NCBI GenBank assembly: GCA_964413265.1
Contig: CAYPRX010000018.1
Location: 1 to 64,000 of the forward strand
DNA from: CAVYGN01 sp964413265
Lineage (GTDB): Bacteria > Spirochaetota > Brevinematia > Brevinematales > JAOACQ01
Direction of reading: 5' to 3'
DNA: 64,000 nucleotides
Each line of letters begins with the position of its first letter. Position 1 is the first letter of the stretch. The position numbers and the translations under genes were made by a program. The notes under the pieces are model-generated. The model searched no databases. It was given only the letters and a program-made list of their open reading frames with translations, and had not been told where the DNA came from. Of the stretch, positions 44,036 to 53,007 are shown one piece after another.

Positions 44036-44572
44036 ATGAAACAAAAATTACTCTTTTCAATCATATCTTTAACCTTTTTCTCAATAATAACCTATGCGCA
44101 GGAGCCTCCGGTAGAGGGGATGGAAGGGCCAGAACATCCAAGGGTTCATAGAGGAATAATGGGCCCGAATATGGGAGGCTTGTTCTTTGTTCCCGGTGCT
44201 GCCATCATAATTGAGAATTACAGAATAAAGATCATGAAAATCTTTACAGAAGCCAGGGAAGAAAAGATCAAATTAAGGGTAAAATTTATTGACTTGAGAA
44301 AAGATCTGGATGCTCTTATTGAGAAATACCAGACGGATAAAAGCGTCTCTAAGGATATCGTGGCAGACTTAAGGAATATCCGTGATCTCCATGACCAGGT
44401 ACAGGCTATCAACAAGGACGCCATGAAGAAAATCCAGAACTTAAACGAATCCAGGGAAAAAGAAATAAAGGCTGCGGTAGATGCCTGGTTATTAAAAGTC
44501 GGGAATGATACTAACGAACTTGTTAAATTCATTGACGCATACAAGAGCAGGCATAGAACTGAAACGGATTGA
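44036..44572 (+). CDS. Periplasmic CpxP/Spy-like protein
   Basis: 178 residues. GGAGG lies before the ATG. A signal peptide ends near ITYAQ. The mature part has an N-terminal acidic/Gly-Pro stretch and then about 110 residues of charged helices (EAREEKIKLRVKFIDLRKDLDALIEKYQ, shown in part) typical of Spy/CpxP or zinc-resistance-associated folds. The exact LTxxQ motif of Spy is not evident. As third gene behind an ECF sigma and its anti-sigma, it is probably a stress chaperone or the stress sensor itself. It stops one base before the convergent HEAT protein. Confidence 0.72.
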   Translation: MKQKLLFSIISLTFFSIITYAQEPPVEGMEGPEHPRVHRGIMGPNMGGLFFVPGAAIIIENYRIKIMKIFTEAREEKIKLRVKFIDLRKDLDALIEKYQTDKSVSKDIVADLRNIRDLHDQVQAINKDAMKKIQNLNESREKEIKAAVDAWLLKVGNDTNELVKFIDAYKSRHRTETD

Positions 44573-44573
44573 T

Positions 44574-45533
44574 CTATTTCTTGTCCATGTCAATTCCGAT
44601 GTTTTTAAGATCTTTTTTCGCTTCTTTTTGAATGTCAGGGTCAGGATCGTAAGAGGCCTTGAATTTAAGAAGTTCTTCCGCATCTTTAATATCAGGAGAA
44701 CGGGCAATGGCCCTTATTGCCTCAAGCCTTATCCTGGAATTCTCTGATTCCGAGAATTCCATCAGCTTTTTAAAAACACCCCTGTCCTTCACATATGATA
44801 AACCGCTTATTGAGTAGAGACGTATATTCAGATCTTCTTTTTCATTTTCAATGAGGGGTGTAAGAATATTAATTGCCCTTACAGAGCCGGTTTTTCCAAT
44901 AGACAGGGCGCAGAACATTCGTATCTCTCTGCTTTCCCCCGTATTCTCAAGGATATTGGATAGGAGGCTTATGTTGCTTTCGCTTTCACGCCCAAGGTCT
45001 CCGATTGAAATCGCAGCAGAAGCCCTTATTTCATTATCATACCCGATATTTGTCAAAATTCCGAGTATCTCAGTTGAAGCTTCTTTATATTCCACATTCC
45101 CCACTGCCCTTATAATGCTTGAAGAGAGTTCCTTTTGCTGAGGGTCGTCAATATAATTTGTAAGCAAAGCCATGAGTTTTTTCCCGGTGCTTTTAATGCC
45201 GAGTTCACCGGCAGCGAACACTATTTTTCTCAGTACATCAGTGTTCGTTTCCGAATTCAGAGCGGACATCCATACGCTTTCATCTTTTATTTTAAGGTTT
45301 ATCATTGAAAAGACCGCATTGCCACGAACATCCGGGCTGATATCCTGCCGCATAGCCTCTTCGATAATATTATAGGCTTCCTGGGCCTTTGAGTCTTCTA
45401 TGGCCTTTATAACGCCTGATCTCTGGGATGCTATGCCGTATTTCATAGTTTCTTTCCAGTGATTGAGAAGAGACTGGTCAAGAGGGTAGAGATTAACCGC
45501 GAAACATAATAATAAAAGAACGATCTTTTTCAA
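44574..45533 (-). CDS. Exported HEAT-repeat protein
   Basis: 319 residues. A signal peptide ends near AVNLYPLD. The rest is about seven HEAT/armadillo-type helical repeats, for example DVRGNAVFSMINLKIKDES, EIRASAAISIGDLGRES, EIRMFCALSIGKTG and RIRLEAIRAIARSPD. HEAT repeats act as protein-binding scaffolds. Secreted HEAT proteins occur in spirochaetes among others. It is separated from surE by 72 bp, in the same direction, and could be the operon's last gene. No function can be named. Confidence 0.82.
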   Translation of the reverse strand: MKKIVLLLLCFAVNLYPLDQSLLNHWKETMKYGIASQRSGVIKAIEDSKAQEAYNIIEEAMRQDISPDVRGNAVFSMINLKIKDESVWMSALNSETNTDVLRKIVFAAGELGIKSTGKKLMALLTNYIDDPQQKELSSSIIRAVGNVEYKEASTEILGILTNIGYDNEIRASAAISIGDLGRESESNISLLSNILENTGESREIRMFCALSIGKTGSVRAINILTPLIENEKEDLNIRLYSISGLSYVKDRGVFKKLMEFSESENSRIRLEAIRAIARSPDIKDAEELLKFKASYDPDPDIQKEAKKDLKNIGIDMDKK

Positions 45534-45605
45534 TTTTATTACTCTCCGGTTTTGTGCTTTACTAATAAGATCGGTATTTTCTCTTTTATCCTGAGTTGCA
45601 TCAAG

Positions 45606-46367
45606 TTATTGTTTAAGTGTCTTCCAGCTCAATTTTTCAAGATAGCCGAGCCTTTTTTTTAAGACAGGGTCTGTTATCTCATTTGCCAGCGGAGTAATGG
45701 ATATATAACCATCACTCACGCTGTTCATATCGGAACCATCATCATGATAAAAACCGGGTTCATCGCCTGTTATTGTAAGAAGCAGTTTTCCCTCTTTTTT
45801 CTCAGAGATCACCCTATCCTTATAAATCCTTTTTCCAAGGTGGGTGACTTTAATGCCCTTTGGCTCGCAACTATCAGGAAAATTTATATTCAGCATTAAA
45901 TTGCTTTTGATGAAGGATTTTTCAAGCCTTTCAAGAAATTCGGATATGAAAAGGGCAGGAATGTCAAAATTCTTATTAATGCTCCACCCGTCCATAGAAG
46001 CGGCAATTGAGAATATATTGTTCAAAGAACCCTCCCTTGCTCCTGCAACGGTTCCGGAATAGAGAATATCATCCCCCATGTTCGGTCCGTCATTAATTCC
46101 AGATATGACAGCATTGAATTTAATTTCCCTGAAGAAATGGAACAATGCAATTTTGACGCAGTCAGCAGGAGTACCATCCACTGCGTAAATACAGTCATTC
46201 AACTTTAGCATTTCCATGGGTTTAAAGAGAGTTATCGCGTGACTTGAAGCACTCATCTGCCTCATCGGAGCGCATATATAGACATTGTGATCCATGACGA
46301 GTTTTTCTTTTAAAAGGTTTATTCCCGGTGCGCTGTAACCGTCATCATTTGTAAGCAGGATATTCAT
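45606..46367 (-). CDS. surE: 5'/3'-nucleotidase SurE
   Basis: 253 residues, normal for SurE, a metal-dependent phosphatase of nucleoside monophosphates and short polyphosphates. The N-terminal metal motif NILLTNDDGYSAPGI (Asp8-Asp9) and VDGTPADCVKIALFH, SGINDGPNMGDDILYSGTVAGA are diagnostic. AAGGAG lies eight bases before the ATG. It follows the GHKL gene by 12 bp in a compact operon with thpR, the CBS gene and proS. Confidence 0.95.
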   Translation of the reverse strand: MNILLTNDDGYSAPGINLLKEKLVMDHNVYICAPMRQMSASSHAITLFKPMEMLKLNDCIYAVDGTPADCVKIALFHFFREIKFNAVISGINDGPNMGDDILYSGTVAGAREGSLNNIFSIAASMDGWSINKNFDIPALFISEFLERLEKSFIKSNLMLNINFPDSCEPKGIKVTHLGKRIYKDRVISEKKEGKLLLTITGDEPGFYHDDGSDMNSVSDGYISITPLANEITDPVLKKRLGYLEKLSWKTLKQ

Positions 46368-46379
46368 CCGGAAATCTCC

Positions 46380-47057
46380 TTATTGAGTTATCTGCCTGAC
46401 GCTTGAATAATGTCCGCAAAGCGGGATTTCTATTCTTAGCATTGTTTCCCTGCCGTTAATATTTCCGATCCTGAAGAGATCAGGGGGTATGCCGATTCCC
46501 CTGAGGAGCATTACAACAAGGGCCAGGCCCATTCCTGCCCCTTCGAGCTCGTCTCCCAGTTCCATATAAAACTGGGTGATGTTTTTGCATTGCATGGCTT
46601 TGCAAAGTTTTTCCCTTATCCTCTTTTCCTCGATACGGGTTATATGTGCATTATTTATGACCTCTATTTTTACTCCAACTTCATCGTAAACGAAAAAAAC
46701 CTTGATCCAGTAGTCATGCTCTTTAAGGTCGTTAAAATATTTTAAATATGAGGATTCCACAAGAAGGTTTTTAAACTTAAGCATGTTTGAAAGATAAATA
46801 TTCTCATCGTCAATATCAAGATGGTTGAGCTCAAATATCACCCTTTTCAGGTTTGCCTTGGCGGCGTTCATTATCAGTTCCATGAGGCAGGTGACAAGCA
46901 CGCTTACATATTCAGTCCTGTGGAATTTTTCAAAAATTATCCTTAAAATATTTCCCACCTCTTTTTCCACATCCTTATCGGCGACATAAAATTTCATAGT
47001 GAAAGATTTGCTTCTCTCTATCTGGTTCTTCAGAGATTCATATGTTTCATTTTCCAT
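46380..47057 (-). CDS. GHKL-type ATPase-domain protein of unknown role
   Basis: 225 residues from ATG 47057, with AAGGAGG seven bases upstream; the longer reading would run back through thpR. The N-box is in TCLMELIMNAAKANLKRV and the G2-like glycine loop in EGAGMGLALVVMLLRGIG, with IEVINNAHIT between, so a histidine-kinase/anti-sigma ATPase fold is likely. No dimerisation His, receiver or membrane span is seen. It resembles stand-alone regulators such as anti-sigma kinases. It overlaps thpR by 11 bp. Confidence 0.78.
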   Translation of the reverse strand: MENETYESLKNQIERSKSFTMKFYVADKDVEKEVGNILRIIFEKFHRTEYVSVLVTCLMELIMNAAKANLKRVIFELNHLDIDDENIYLSNMLKFKNLLVESSYLKYFNDLKEHDYWIKVFFVYDEVGVKIEVINNAHITRIEEKRIREKLCKAMQCKNITQFYMELGDELEGAGMGLALVVMLLRGIGIPPDLFRIGNINGRETMLRIEIPLCGHYSSVRQITQ

Positions 47058-47613
47058 GCTGGGCCTCCTTAAAAGGGAAAAACGCCAGCTTTGTATATGC
47101 GGGACCGCTTTTACTGAGATCACTCCTGTAAACTGAAAATCCATCCGGCATAAAACTGCCGAAATCAAAATCCGAATACTTTTTAATGAGCAGAACCCAC
47201 TCATCACTGACCCTTCCTTTTATACGGCCAATCGTAATATGGGGATGAAATTCCCTTTCCTCAGGCATAAAAGAATATTTCTCTGCAATTTTCTCAATTT
47301 CAATAAAGGCATTATTTAAATCAGGATTTTCCCTGATCCCTACCCAGGTTACCTTTGCAAAGTTCAGGCTTGGAAATGCTCCGGCCGAGTAAACTGTAAG
47401 TTTCGATACAGGCAGAGATATTTTACCGAAATCGTCAAAAAGGAGCTGAAGGCTGTCGTTTTCAGTTTCACCGAGGAACTTAAGGGTGATATGGATATTT
47501 ACAATTTCTACATATTTAACAGGAAAGTTTCGTATATTTTTGCATTCTCTTATGAGACCGCCTATATTGTTCCTGATATCAGGAGGAATATCGATCGCAA
47601 TAAATGCGCGCAT
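47047..47613 (-). CDS. thpR: RNA 2',3'-cyclic phosphodiesterase (2'-5' RNA ligase family)
   Basis: 188 residues. The two HxTx catalytic motifs are present: IHITLKFLG near residue 46 and HPHITIGRIKG near residue 131. The start FIAIDIPPDIRNNI is typical of ThpR. It opens 2',3'-cyclic phosphates at RNA ends. It starts 9 bp behind the CBS gene and overlaps the GHKL gene. Confidence 0.93.
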   Translation of the reverse strand: MRAFIAIDIPPDIRNNIGGLIRECKNIRNFPVKYVEIVNIHITLKFLGETENDSLQLLFDDFGKISLPVSKLTVYSAGAFPSLNFAKVTWVGIRENPDLNNAFIEIEKIAEKYSFMPEEREFHPHITIGRIKGRVSDEWVLLIKKYSDFDFGSFMPDGFSVYRSDLSKSGPAYTKLAFFPFKEAQHGK

Positions 47614-47622
47614 TATTAATCC

Positions 47623-48336
47623 CTATCTTTTTTTTAAAAGAATCTCCTTAATCCTGCTGCCTTCAGCTTTCTGAATCTCGAAAAGATAAGCACCGAATGT
47701 TATGGATTCACCGGTCTTAGGCACATAACCGAATTTTTCCAGAATAAAACCGCCGATCGTCTCGTAAATTTTAGAGCTTATTCTTGTTTTGAAAAGCTCA
47801 TTGAATTCATCCAGGCTCATCTGCGGATAGATTACATATTCGTTATCAGCACTTATCCGGTAATTTTGTTTCTTCTCCTTGTCGTATTCGTCGCTGATAT
47901 CGCCGACTATCTCTTCAAGAATATCCTCGAGGCTGACTATGCCCACCATCGTGCCATATTCATCTACAACGACAGCAATATGAACCCTCTCTTCCCTGAA
48001 AAGCGAGAGGAGTTCGCTTGCCTTTTTATTTTCAGAAACGAACAGCGGTTTTCTCAATATTTTAGTGACATCAAAATTCATTTCAGTGATTTTAAAGAAT
48101 TGAAGAAGGTCTTTAACATAAAGTATACCGATTATGTTATCTATACGTGAGGCATAAACCGGAAAACGGGAATGACCGTCTGCAATAACTGTTTCAATCA
48201 TATCCTGGAAAGTACTTTTTGAGTTTAAAAGAGTAATATTTCCTCGCGGGATCATGATATCGGATACAGTTATTTTTGAAAGCTCTACAAGTATGACGTG
48301 TTTCTTAATTGCGCTTTCTTTTGAAGCTTTCTCCAT
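47623..48336 (-). CDS. CBS-pair / CorC_HlyC domain protein
   Basis: 237 residues. GGAGG lies before the ATG. Two CBS domains (about 25-150: VSDIMIPRGNITLLN, GHSRFPVYASRIDNIIGILYVKDLL and VHIAVVVDEYGTMVGIVSLEDILEEIVGDI) are followed by the CorC_HlyC C-domain (about 160-235). No N-terminal DUF21 membrane part is present, so this is the soluble CorC (MagC) type, linked to magnesium/cobalt handling, rather than the membrane-bound hemolysin-III-like form. It lies 21 bp behind proS. Confidence 0.9.
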   Translation of the reverse strand: MEKASKESAIKKHVILVELSKITVSDIMIPRGNITLLNSKSTFQDMIETVIADGHSRFPVYASRIDNIIGILYVKDLLQFFKITEMNFDVTKILRKPLFVSENKKASELLSLFREERVHIAVVVDEYGTMVGIVSLEDILEEIVGDISDEYDKEKKQNYRISADNEYVIYPQMSLDEFNELFKTRISSKIYETIGGFILEKFGYVPKTGESITFGAYLFEIQKAEGSRIKEILLKKR

Positions 48337-48357
48337 TGCCCCTCCGGTATGAATGTG

Positions 48358-50079
48358 CTAATTCCTGAAACGGGCAGTTTGAATTTCATAAATCTCATCG
48401 ACTCTTCGCTCAGCCATGTTATGAGGAACGAATTCTTTCTCGATGCTGTGCCTTTCCTTTATTTCGAGGTTGCCATTCTCCTTAAAGCTCCTGCCGATGG
48501 TTATGCGAATAGGGATTCCAATAAGATCGGCATCCTTGAACTTCACTCCCGGCCTTTCATTCCGGTCATCTATCAGGGTCTCATATTTTTTACTTAATCT
48601 ATTATAAAGTTCTTCCGCCTCTTTCATTACGGCTATATCTTCATTATTAACCGGTACAATAATTACATGAAAGGGGGCTATGGTGATAGGCCAGATAATG
48701 CCGTTTTCATCACGATTCTGTTCTATCGCACAGGCGAGGGTCCTTCCAACCCCTATGCCATAGGTACCCATTATTGGATAGACCTCTTTGCCGTCTTTAT
48801 CAAGGACCTTTACGTTCATTGAATGTGAATATTTATAACCGAGTTTGAAAATCTGCCCGACCTCTATGCCCCTGTACGATTCAAGTTTTTTCCCGCAGAC
48901 CGGGCAACTTTCCCCCTGACTGACAAGCCTTATGTCTATGTAATCTCCTGTTTTGAAATCCCTGTCGGGATTTACATTTATGAAATGTGCGTCCTTTTTG
49001 TTAGCGCCGGTTATTCCATTTACCATATAGGAAACGCTTTCATCCGCTACTATCCTTATTTTTTTAAGCCCTATGGGGGAAGCAAAACCGAGGGGTGCAC
49101 CAGTGACCTTTTTTACTGTTTCTTCATCAGCCAGCTCTAATTCTGTGCACTGGAGATAATTTTTGAGTTTTACTTCGTTAATGGTAATATCCCCCCGGAT
49201 TATTGCCATAACAGGCTTTTTGTCGGCTGTATAAACGATGGATTTGATAAACCTGTCAGGAGTCGTTTTGAAGAAACCCGTAAGTTCCTCAATAGACTTC
49301 ACATCAGGAGTTTTCACTTCCTCGATTTTTTTTAAGCTGTCCCCCGGTTTACTGAAACCTAAATTTGAAGTCGCCCTTTCGGCATTTGCGATATAATTGC
49401 AGGAAGAACACTTGATTATCTCAGCTTCACCGACCCTTGAGGGCACCATGAATTCCTCGGATACCGAACCGCCCATAATACCGGAATCAGCCAGCACGGG
49501 TACCACCTCAAGACCGCATCTTGAAAAAATCCTGCGGTAAGCTAGCCTCATTGTTTCATAATTATTATCAAGGCCTTCCTCGTCCATATCGAAGGAATAA
49601 GCGTCCTTCATAATGAATTCCCTGCATCGCATGACACCATACCGGGGTCTGATCTCATCCCTGAACTTGGTATTTATCTGGTAAAGCATTAGCGGCAGAT
49701 CGCGGTATGAACGGACATTTTCCCTTACAATTGCAGTAACAGCCTCTTCATGTGTAGGCCCGAGAACCATTTCGTTTTCATGTCTGTCCTTCAGACGCAT
49801 CATTTCCTGCCCCATTTTATCATATCTCCCGCTCTCCTTCCAGAGGTCCGAGGGTGTGAGAATAGGGGGAAGAAGTTCCTGTCCCCCGGCGCTGTTCATC
49901 TCTTCCCTGACTATCTGAATGACTTTGAGCAGAGAGCGCATGCCAAGCGGCAGGAAGGTGTATAAACCTGAGCCAACTTTTCTCATGAGCCCTGCTCTTA
50001 ACATAAGAACATGGCTTTCGATTTCGGCATCTTTAGGGTTTTCCCTTAAAGTTGGAAGCAGCATTTTCGACATGCGCAT
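48358..50079 (-). CDS. proS: Prolyl-tRNA synthetase, bacterial type with INS editing domain
   Basis: 573 residues from ATG 50079, with AAGGAG eight bases upstream; a TTG one codon earlier is weaker. Class II motifs: LPLGMRSLLKVIQIVREEMN (motif 1 region), REFIMKDAYSFDMDEEGLD (motif 2 region) and MGTYGIGVGRTLACAIEQ (motif 3). The INS editing domain lies at about 220-400. It charges tRNA-Pro. It heads the proS-CBS-thpR-GHKL-surE operon behind a good promoter. Confidence 0.97.
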   Translation of the reverse strand: MRMSKMLLPTLRENPKDAEIESHVLMLRAGLMRKVGSGLYTFLPLGMRSLLKVIQIVREEMNSAGGQELLPPILTPSDLWKESGRYDKMGQEMMRLKDRHENEMVLGPTHEEAVTAIVRENVRSYRDLPLMLYQINTKFRDEIRPRYGVMRCREFIMKDAYSFDMDEEGLDNNYETMRLAYRRIFSRCGLEVVPVLADSGIMGGSVSEEFMVPSRVGEAEIIKCSSCNYIANAERATSNLGFSKPGDSLKKIEEVKTPDVKSIEELTGFFKTTPDRFIKSIVYTADKKPVMAIIRGDITINEVKLKNYLQCTELELADEETVKKVTGAPLGFASPIGLKKIRIVADESVSYMVNGITGANKKDAHFINVNPDRDFKTGDYIDIRLVSQGESCPVCGKKLESYRGIEVGQIFKLGYKYSHSMNVKVLDKDGKEVYPIMGTYGIGVGRTLACAIEQNRDENGIIWPITIAPFHVIIVPVNNEDIAVMKEAEELYNRLSKKYETLIDDRNERPGVKFKDADLIGIPIRITIGRSFKENGNLEIKERHSIEKEFVPHNMAERRVDEIYEIQTARFRN

Positions 50080-50130
50080 CAAATGGCTCCTTAACAGTTA
50101 ATGAAGTGCTTTTAATTTATCCTGTAAGGA

Positions 50131-50159
50131 ATAATAAAGGGAAAGAGCTTTTTTTTCAA
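50131..50159 (-). promoter_or_regulatory. Promoter of proS operon
   Basis: On the minus strand: TTGAAA (50154-50159), 17-bp spacer, TATTAT (50131-50136), about 52 bp before the ATG. Confidence 0.6.
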
Positions 50160-50194
50160 TAAAAAACATTTATTTCGCCTGATTTTAAAAATGT

Positions 50195-50223
50195 TTGACC
50201 TCCGATACTGCCGGTGTTAGAAT
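50195..50223 (+). promoter_or_regulatory. Promoter of pyrD
   Basis: TTGACC (50195-50200), 17-bp spacer, TAGAAT (50218-50223), 28 bp before the pyrD ATG. It is back-to-back with the proS promoter. Confidence 0.65.
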
Positions 50224-50251
50224 ACTCACAGTCCGGATAAGGGGCTTTTGA

Positions 50252-51127
50252 ATGTATGATGTGAAAATCGGTAATCTCTCATTCCGCAACCCTGTCATTA
50301 CAGCCTCAGGGACATTCGGAACGGGCGATGAATTCATGGATTTCCTTGATTATTCTAAACTTGGAGGGATAACCCTTAAAACAGTGACAAGAAGTCCAAG
50401 GAAGGGAAATCCGCCGCCGAGACTGTATGAAACTGCGTCAGGGTTGTTGAATTCGATAGGTCTTGAGAACGAAGGTTTCGACAAGGTGGTTCAGGATCTT
50501 TCAAGGGAGGACTATCTCAAGAATATACCATCAAACGTCATTTTCAGCCTTGCAGGGGACATGGAGGCAGATTTTTCGGAAATGGTTTCGCTGCTGTCGG
50601 AATTCAGCGGTATAGCAATGTTCGAACTCAACCTCAGCTGTCCGAATATCGAGGAGAACGGTGTAACCTTCGATTCCAAGCCCGGTGTTATTGAATCGGT
50701 TGTAAAGAGCGTTGCAAGGGCTCTGGAAGGGGTGAGGAAGCCCTTCAGCGTAAAGCTGAGCCCCATGCAGAATGTAGCAGCTAATTCGAAAATAGCAGAG
50801 GAGAACGGCTGTCATGCTCTCACGGTATCGAATACCTACCTGGGGACAGCTATAGATATTAAAACCGGCAGATTCGTGTTTTCCAACAAGGTCGCCGGGT
50901 TTTCAGGCCCTGCGGTAAAACCCCTTGCCCTCTACAATGTTATGAGTGCAGCCACAGCGGTGAAAATCCCCGTAATAGCCAGCGGAGGCATCTGCAGTAC
51001 CTCTGACGCAATTGAGTTTCTACTTGCCGGGGCGAAATTCGTGTCAGTCGGAACAATGAATTTTATTGAACCGGGGATCGCAGCAGAAATTGCGGAAGAG
51101 ATGGAGAAATATCTCCGGATTATTTAG
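50252..51127 (+). CDS. pyrD: Dihydroorotate dehydrogenase, class 1B catalytic subunit
   Basis: 291 residues. It oxidises dihydroorotate to orotate in pyrimidine synthesis. The start is KIGNLSFRNPVITASGTFGTG, TLKTVTRSPRKGNPPPRLYE follows, and the catalytic Cys of class 1B enzymes is in FELNLSCPNIEENG. VIASGGICSTSDAIEFLLAGA is the FMN phosphate site. Class 1B enzymes usually pair with PyrK, which is not adjacent here. The stop overlaps the convergent fba gene by 8 bp. Confidence 0.95.
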   Translation: MYDVKIGNLSFRNPVITASGTFGTGDEFMDFLDYSKLGGITLKTVTRSPRKGNPPPRLYETASGLLNSIGLENEGFDKVVQDLSREDYLKNIPSNVIFSLAGDMEADFSEMVSLLSEFSGIAMFELNLSCPNIEENGVTFDSKPGVIESVVKSVARALEGVRKPFSVKLSPMQNVAANSKIAEENGCHALTVSNTYLGTAIDIKTGRFVFSNKVAGFSGPAVKPLALYNVMSAATAVKIPVIASGGICSTSDAIEFLLAGAKFVSVGTMNFIEPGIAAEIAEEMEKYLRII

Positions 51128-52133
51128 CCTGCCTGATCGCTTCCATGATCAGAGGCGCTTTTCCCGCACTGCCCAGAACATTCATATTCTTATCCATGTA
51201 CATTTTCTTGAGAGCATCCCTCGACGGCCCGAGATATTTACGGGGATCGAACTCCTCAGGCTTAAGGGCTAAAGTTTCCCTGATTTTCGCCGTCATTACA
51301 AGCCTTCCGTCTGAATCGATGTTTATTTTGGTGACCGCAGACCTGGCAGCTTCACGGAGCTGGTTTTCGGGTATGCCGATGGAATCCTTGAGTTTTCCGC
51401 CGTATTTATTAATTAAATTTACGGCATCCTGAGGGACTGACGAAGAGCCATGAAGCACGATCGGAAAGCCAGGAAGCTTTTTTTCGATCTCGTGAAGAAT
51501 ATCGAGCCTTATTTCAACCTTCTGTCCAGGTTTGAACTTATACGCGCCATGCGAGGTTCCTATAGCTATAGCCAGGGAATCGACCCCTGTTTTGCCTACA
51601 AAATCCTGCACCTCTTCAGGTCTCGTATAAGTATGCGCTTCGGCCTTGACTTCATCCTCGATTCCAGCAAGAATACCTAGTTCGCCCTCTACTGTGACAT
51701 CGTATTTATGAGCGTATTCAACTACTTTTTTTGTCAGAGCCACGTTTTCATCGTAGGGATGGTGTGATCCGTCGATCATGACCGATGAAAAACCGCTTTC
51801 AATGCAGGACACGGCAAGTTCATACGTGTCGCCATGGTCAAGATGAAGCGCCATGGGTATCTCACCCAGGCCTCTGGATCTGGCTTCCCTTTTCATCATT
51901 TGAACCACACCCTGTCCCATATAGCGAAGCAGGGTCTGGTCTGCATATTCCCTGGCGCCTTTAGATACCTGCAGTATTACAGGAGATTGCCCTTCAAGGC
52001 AGGCCATAACTATGGCCTGAATCTGTTCCATATTATTAAAATTATAAGCAGGAACAGCAAAACCTTCCTTTAAAGCCACCTGAAACATTATTCTGGTGTT
52101 TACAAACCCCAATTCCTTGTAACTGATTGCCAT
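51120..52133 (-). CDS. fba: Class II fructose-bisphosphate aldolase
   Basis: 337 residues. Zn2+-dependent aldolase of glycolysis. Metal and substrate motifs are intact: MALHLDHGDTYELAVSCIESG, VEGELGILAGIEDEV, IGTSHGAYKF and IVLHGSSSVP with INIDSDGRLVMTAKIRE. AAGGAGATATCT precedes the ATG. It shares 8 bp with pyrD at the stop codons. Tagatose-bisphosphate aldolase is the main alternative for such sequences. Confidence 0.94.
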   Translation of the reverse strand: MAISYKELGFVNTRIMFQVALKEGFAVPAYNFNNMEQIQAIVMACLEGQSPVILQVSKGAREYADQTLLRYMGQGVVQMMKREARSRGLGEIPMALHLDHGDTYELAVSCIESGFSSVMIDGSHHPYDENVALTKKVVEYAHKYDVTVEGELGILAGIEDEVKAEAHTYTRPEEVQDFVGKTGVDSLAIAIGTSHGAYKFKPGQKVEIRLDILHEIEKKLPGFPIVLHGSSSVPQDAVNLINKYGGKLKDSIGIPENQLREAARSAVTKINIDSDGRLVMTAKIRETLALKPEEFDPRKYLGPSRDALKKMYMDKNMNVLGSAGKAPLIMEAIRQAK

Positions 52134-52200
52134 AGATATCTCCTTTTCTTTATTGCATAATAAATAATAATACCCGGACTTTATTTTAGGAAATTTATAT

Positions 52201-53001
52201 TCAGTTTAAATTTAATAAATATTCTGCATTTTTATGCATGATAAGATCTTCACTTTCACCTCCGAGCCCGAGCGACCTTATCTTTTTCATAACAGGGACA
52301 GGGCTTTCCCATGGAAAATCACTTCCGAAAAGCACGTTGCCGGCGCCGTGAGAGGTTATGATCTCTTTCATCTGGGCATCCTTCATTTCAACAGTGAAAG
52401 CTGTATCGAAATAAATGTTCTTTTTCCCGATAAGGAGCTTTTCAACCTCATTCCATAACCTGTAGCCTCCCATATGTGCAAGTACGATTATCAAACCCCT
52501 GACCATTGAAACCTGGAAAAGCCTTTCGGGAGTGGCATGAAGGCTTGTAAATCCGATATCCCTTCCGCTGTGAAAAAGAACCATAAGACCGTTATCGGCA
52601 CAGCTTTCATAAATAGGGGTAAGCTTATCGTCATCCGGGTAGAATTCCTGGTATTCAGAATGAAGTTTGATGCCCTTTATGCCGTTCGAAGCTATAAAAG
52701 AAATTTCATCCGCGACACTGTGATTTTTCATGAAATCCGGGTGCATCGCTCCGAAAGAGACAACCCCTTCCCTCTTTTTATTGATCTCGATCATCTTTCT
52801 GTTAATAGATATAACCTGTTCGGGACTTGTTGCTACGGGCTGGTTTACGGCCAGTTCTACGCCCGCATCATGCATAAATGATGCAAGCGAGTCGTAAGTT
52901 CCGTCACCATATGGCTTTATTCCGCTCATTAGGCTTAGTTTTTCCAGGGCTTTACCGGCCAGGCTGTCCGGGAAAAAATGAACATGAAAATCAATGATCA
53001 T
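52201..53001 (-). CDS. Amidohydrolase family (ACMSD-like) metal-dependent hydrolase
   Basis: 266 residues, a TIM-barrel fold of amidohydrolase_2 type. IDFHVHFFPD carries the first metal HxH; KLHSEYQEFYPDD, VLFHSGRDIG, LAHMGG and FGSDFPWESP carry the later His and Asp ligands. Members decarboxylate or hydrolyse diverse small molecules. It follows the alanine racemase gene by 6 bp in the same direction. The substrate is unknown. Confidence 0.87.
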   Translation of the reverse strand: MIIDFHVHFFPDSLAGKALEKLSLMSGIKPYGDGTYDSLASFMHDAGVELAVNQPVATSPEQVISINRKMIEINKKREGVVSFGAMHPDFMKNHSVADEISFIASNGIKGIKLHSEYQEFYPDDDKLTPIYESCADNGLMVLFHSGRDIGFTSLHATPERLFQVSMVRGLIIVLAHMGGYRLWNEVEKLLIGKKNIYFDTAFTVEMKDAQMKEIITSHGAGNVLFGSDFPWESPVPVMKKIRSLGLGGESEDLIMHKNAEYLLNLN

Positions 53002-53007
53002 ACGGAT

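Noticed and set aside
51120..52133. Tagatose-bisphosphate aldolase or fuculose-1-phosphate aldolase filling the missing step
   Set aside because: It is a class II FBA-type sequence with no fucose operator upstream, and FucA is a different, shorter family.
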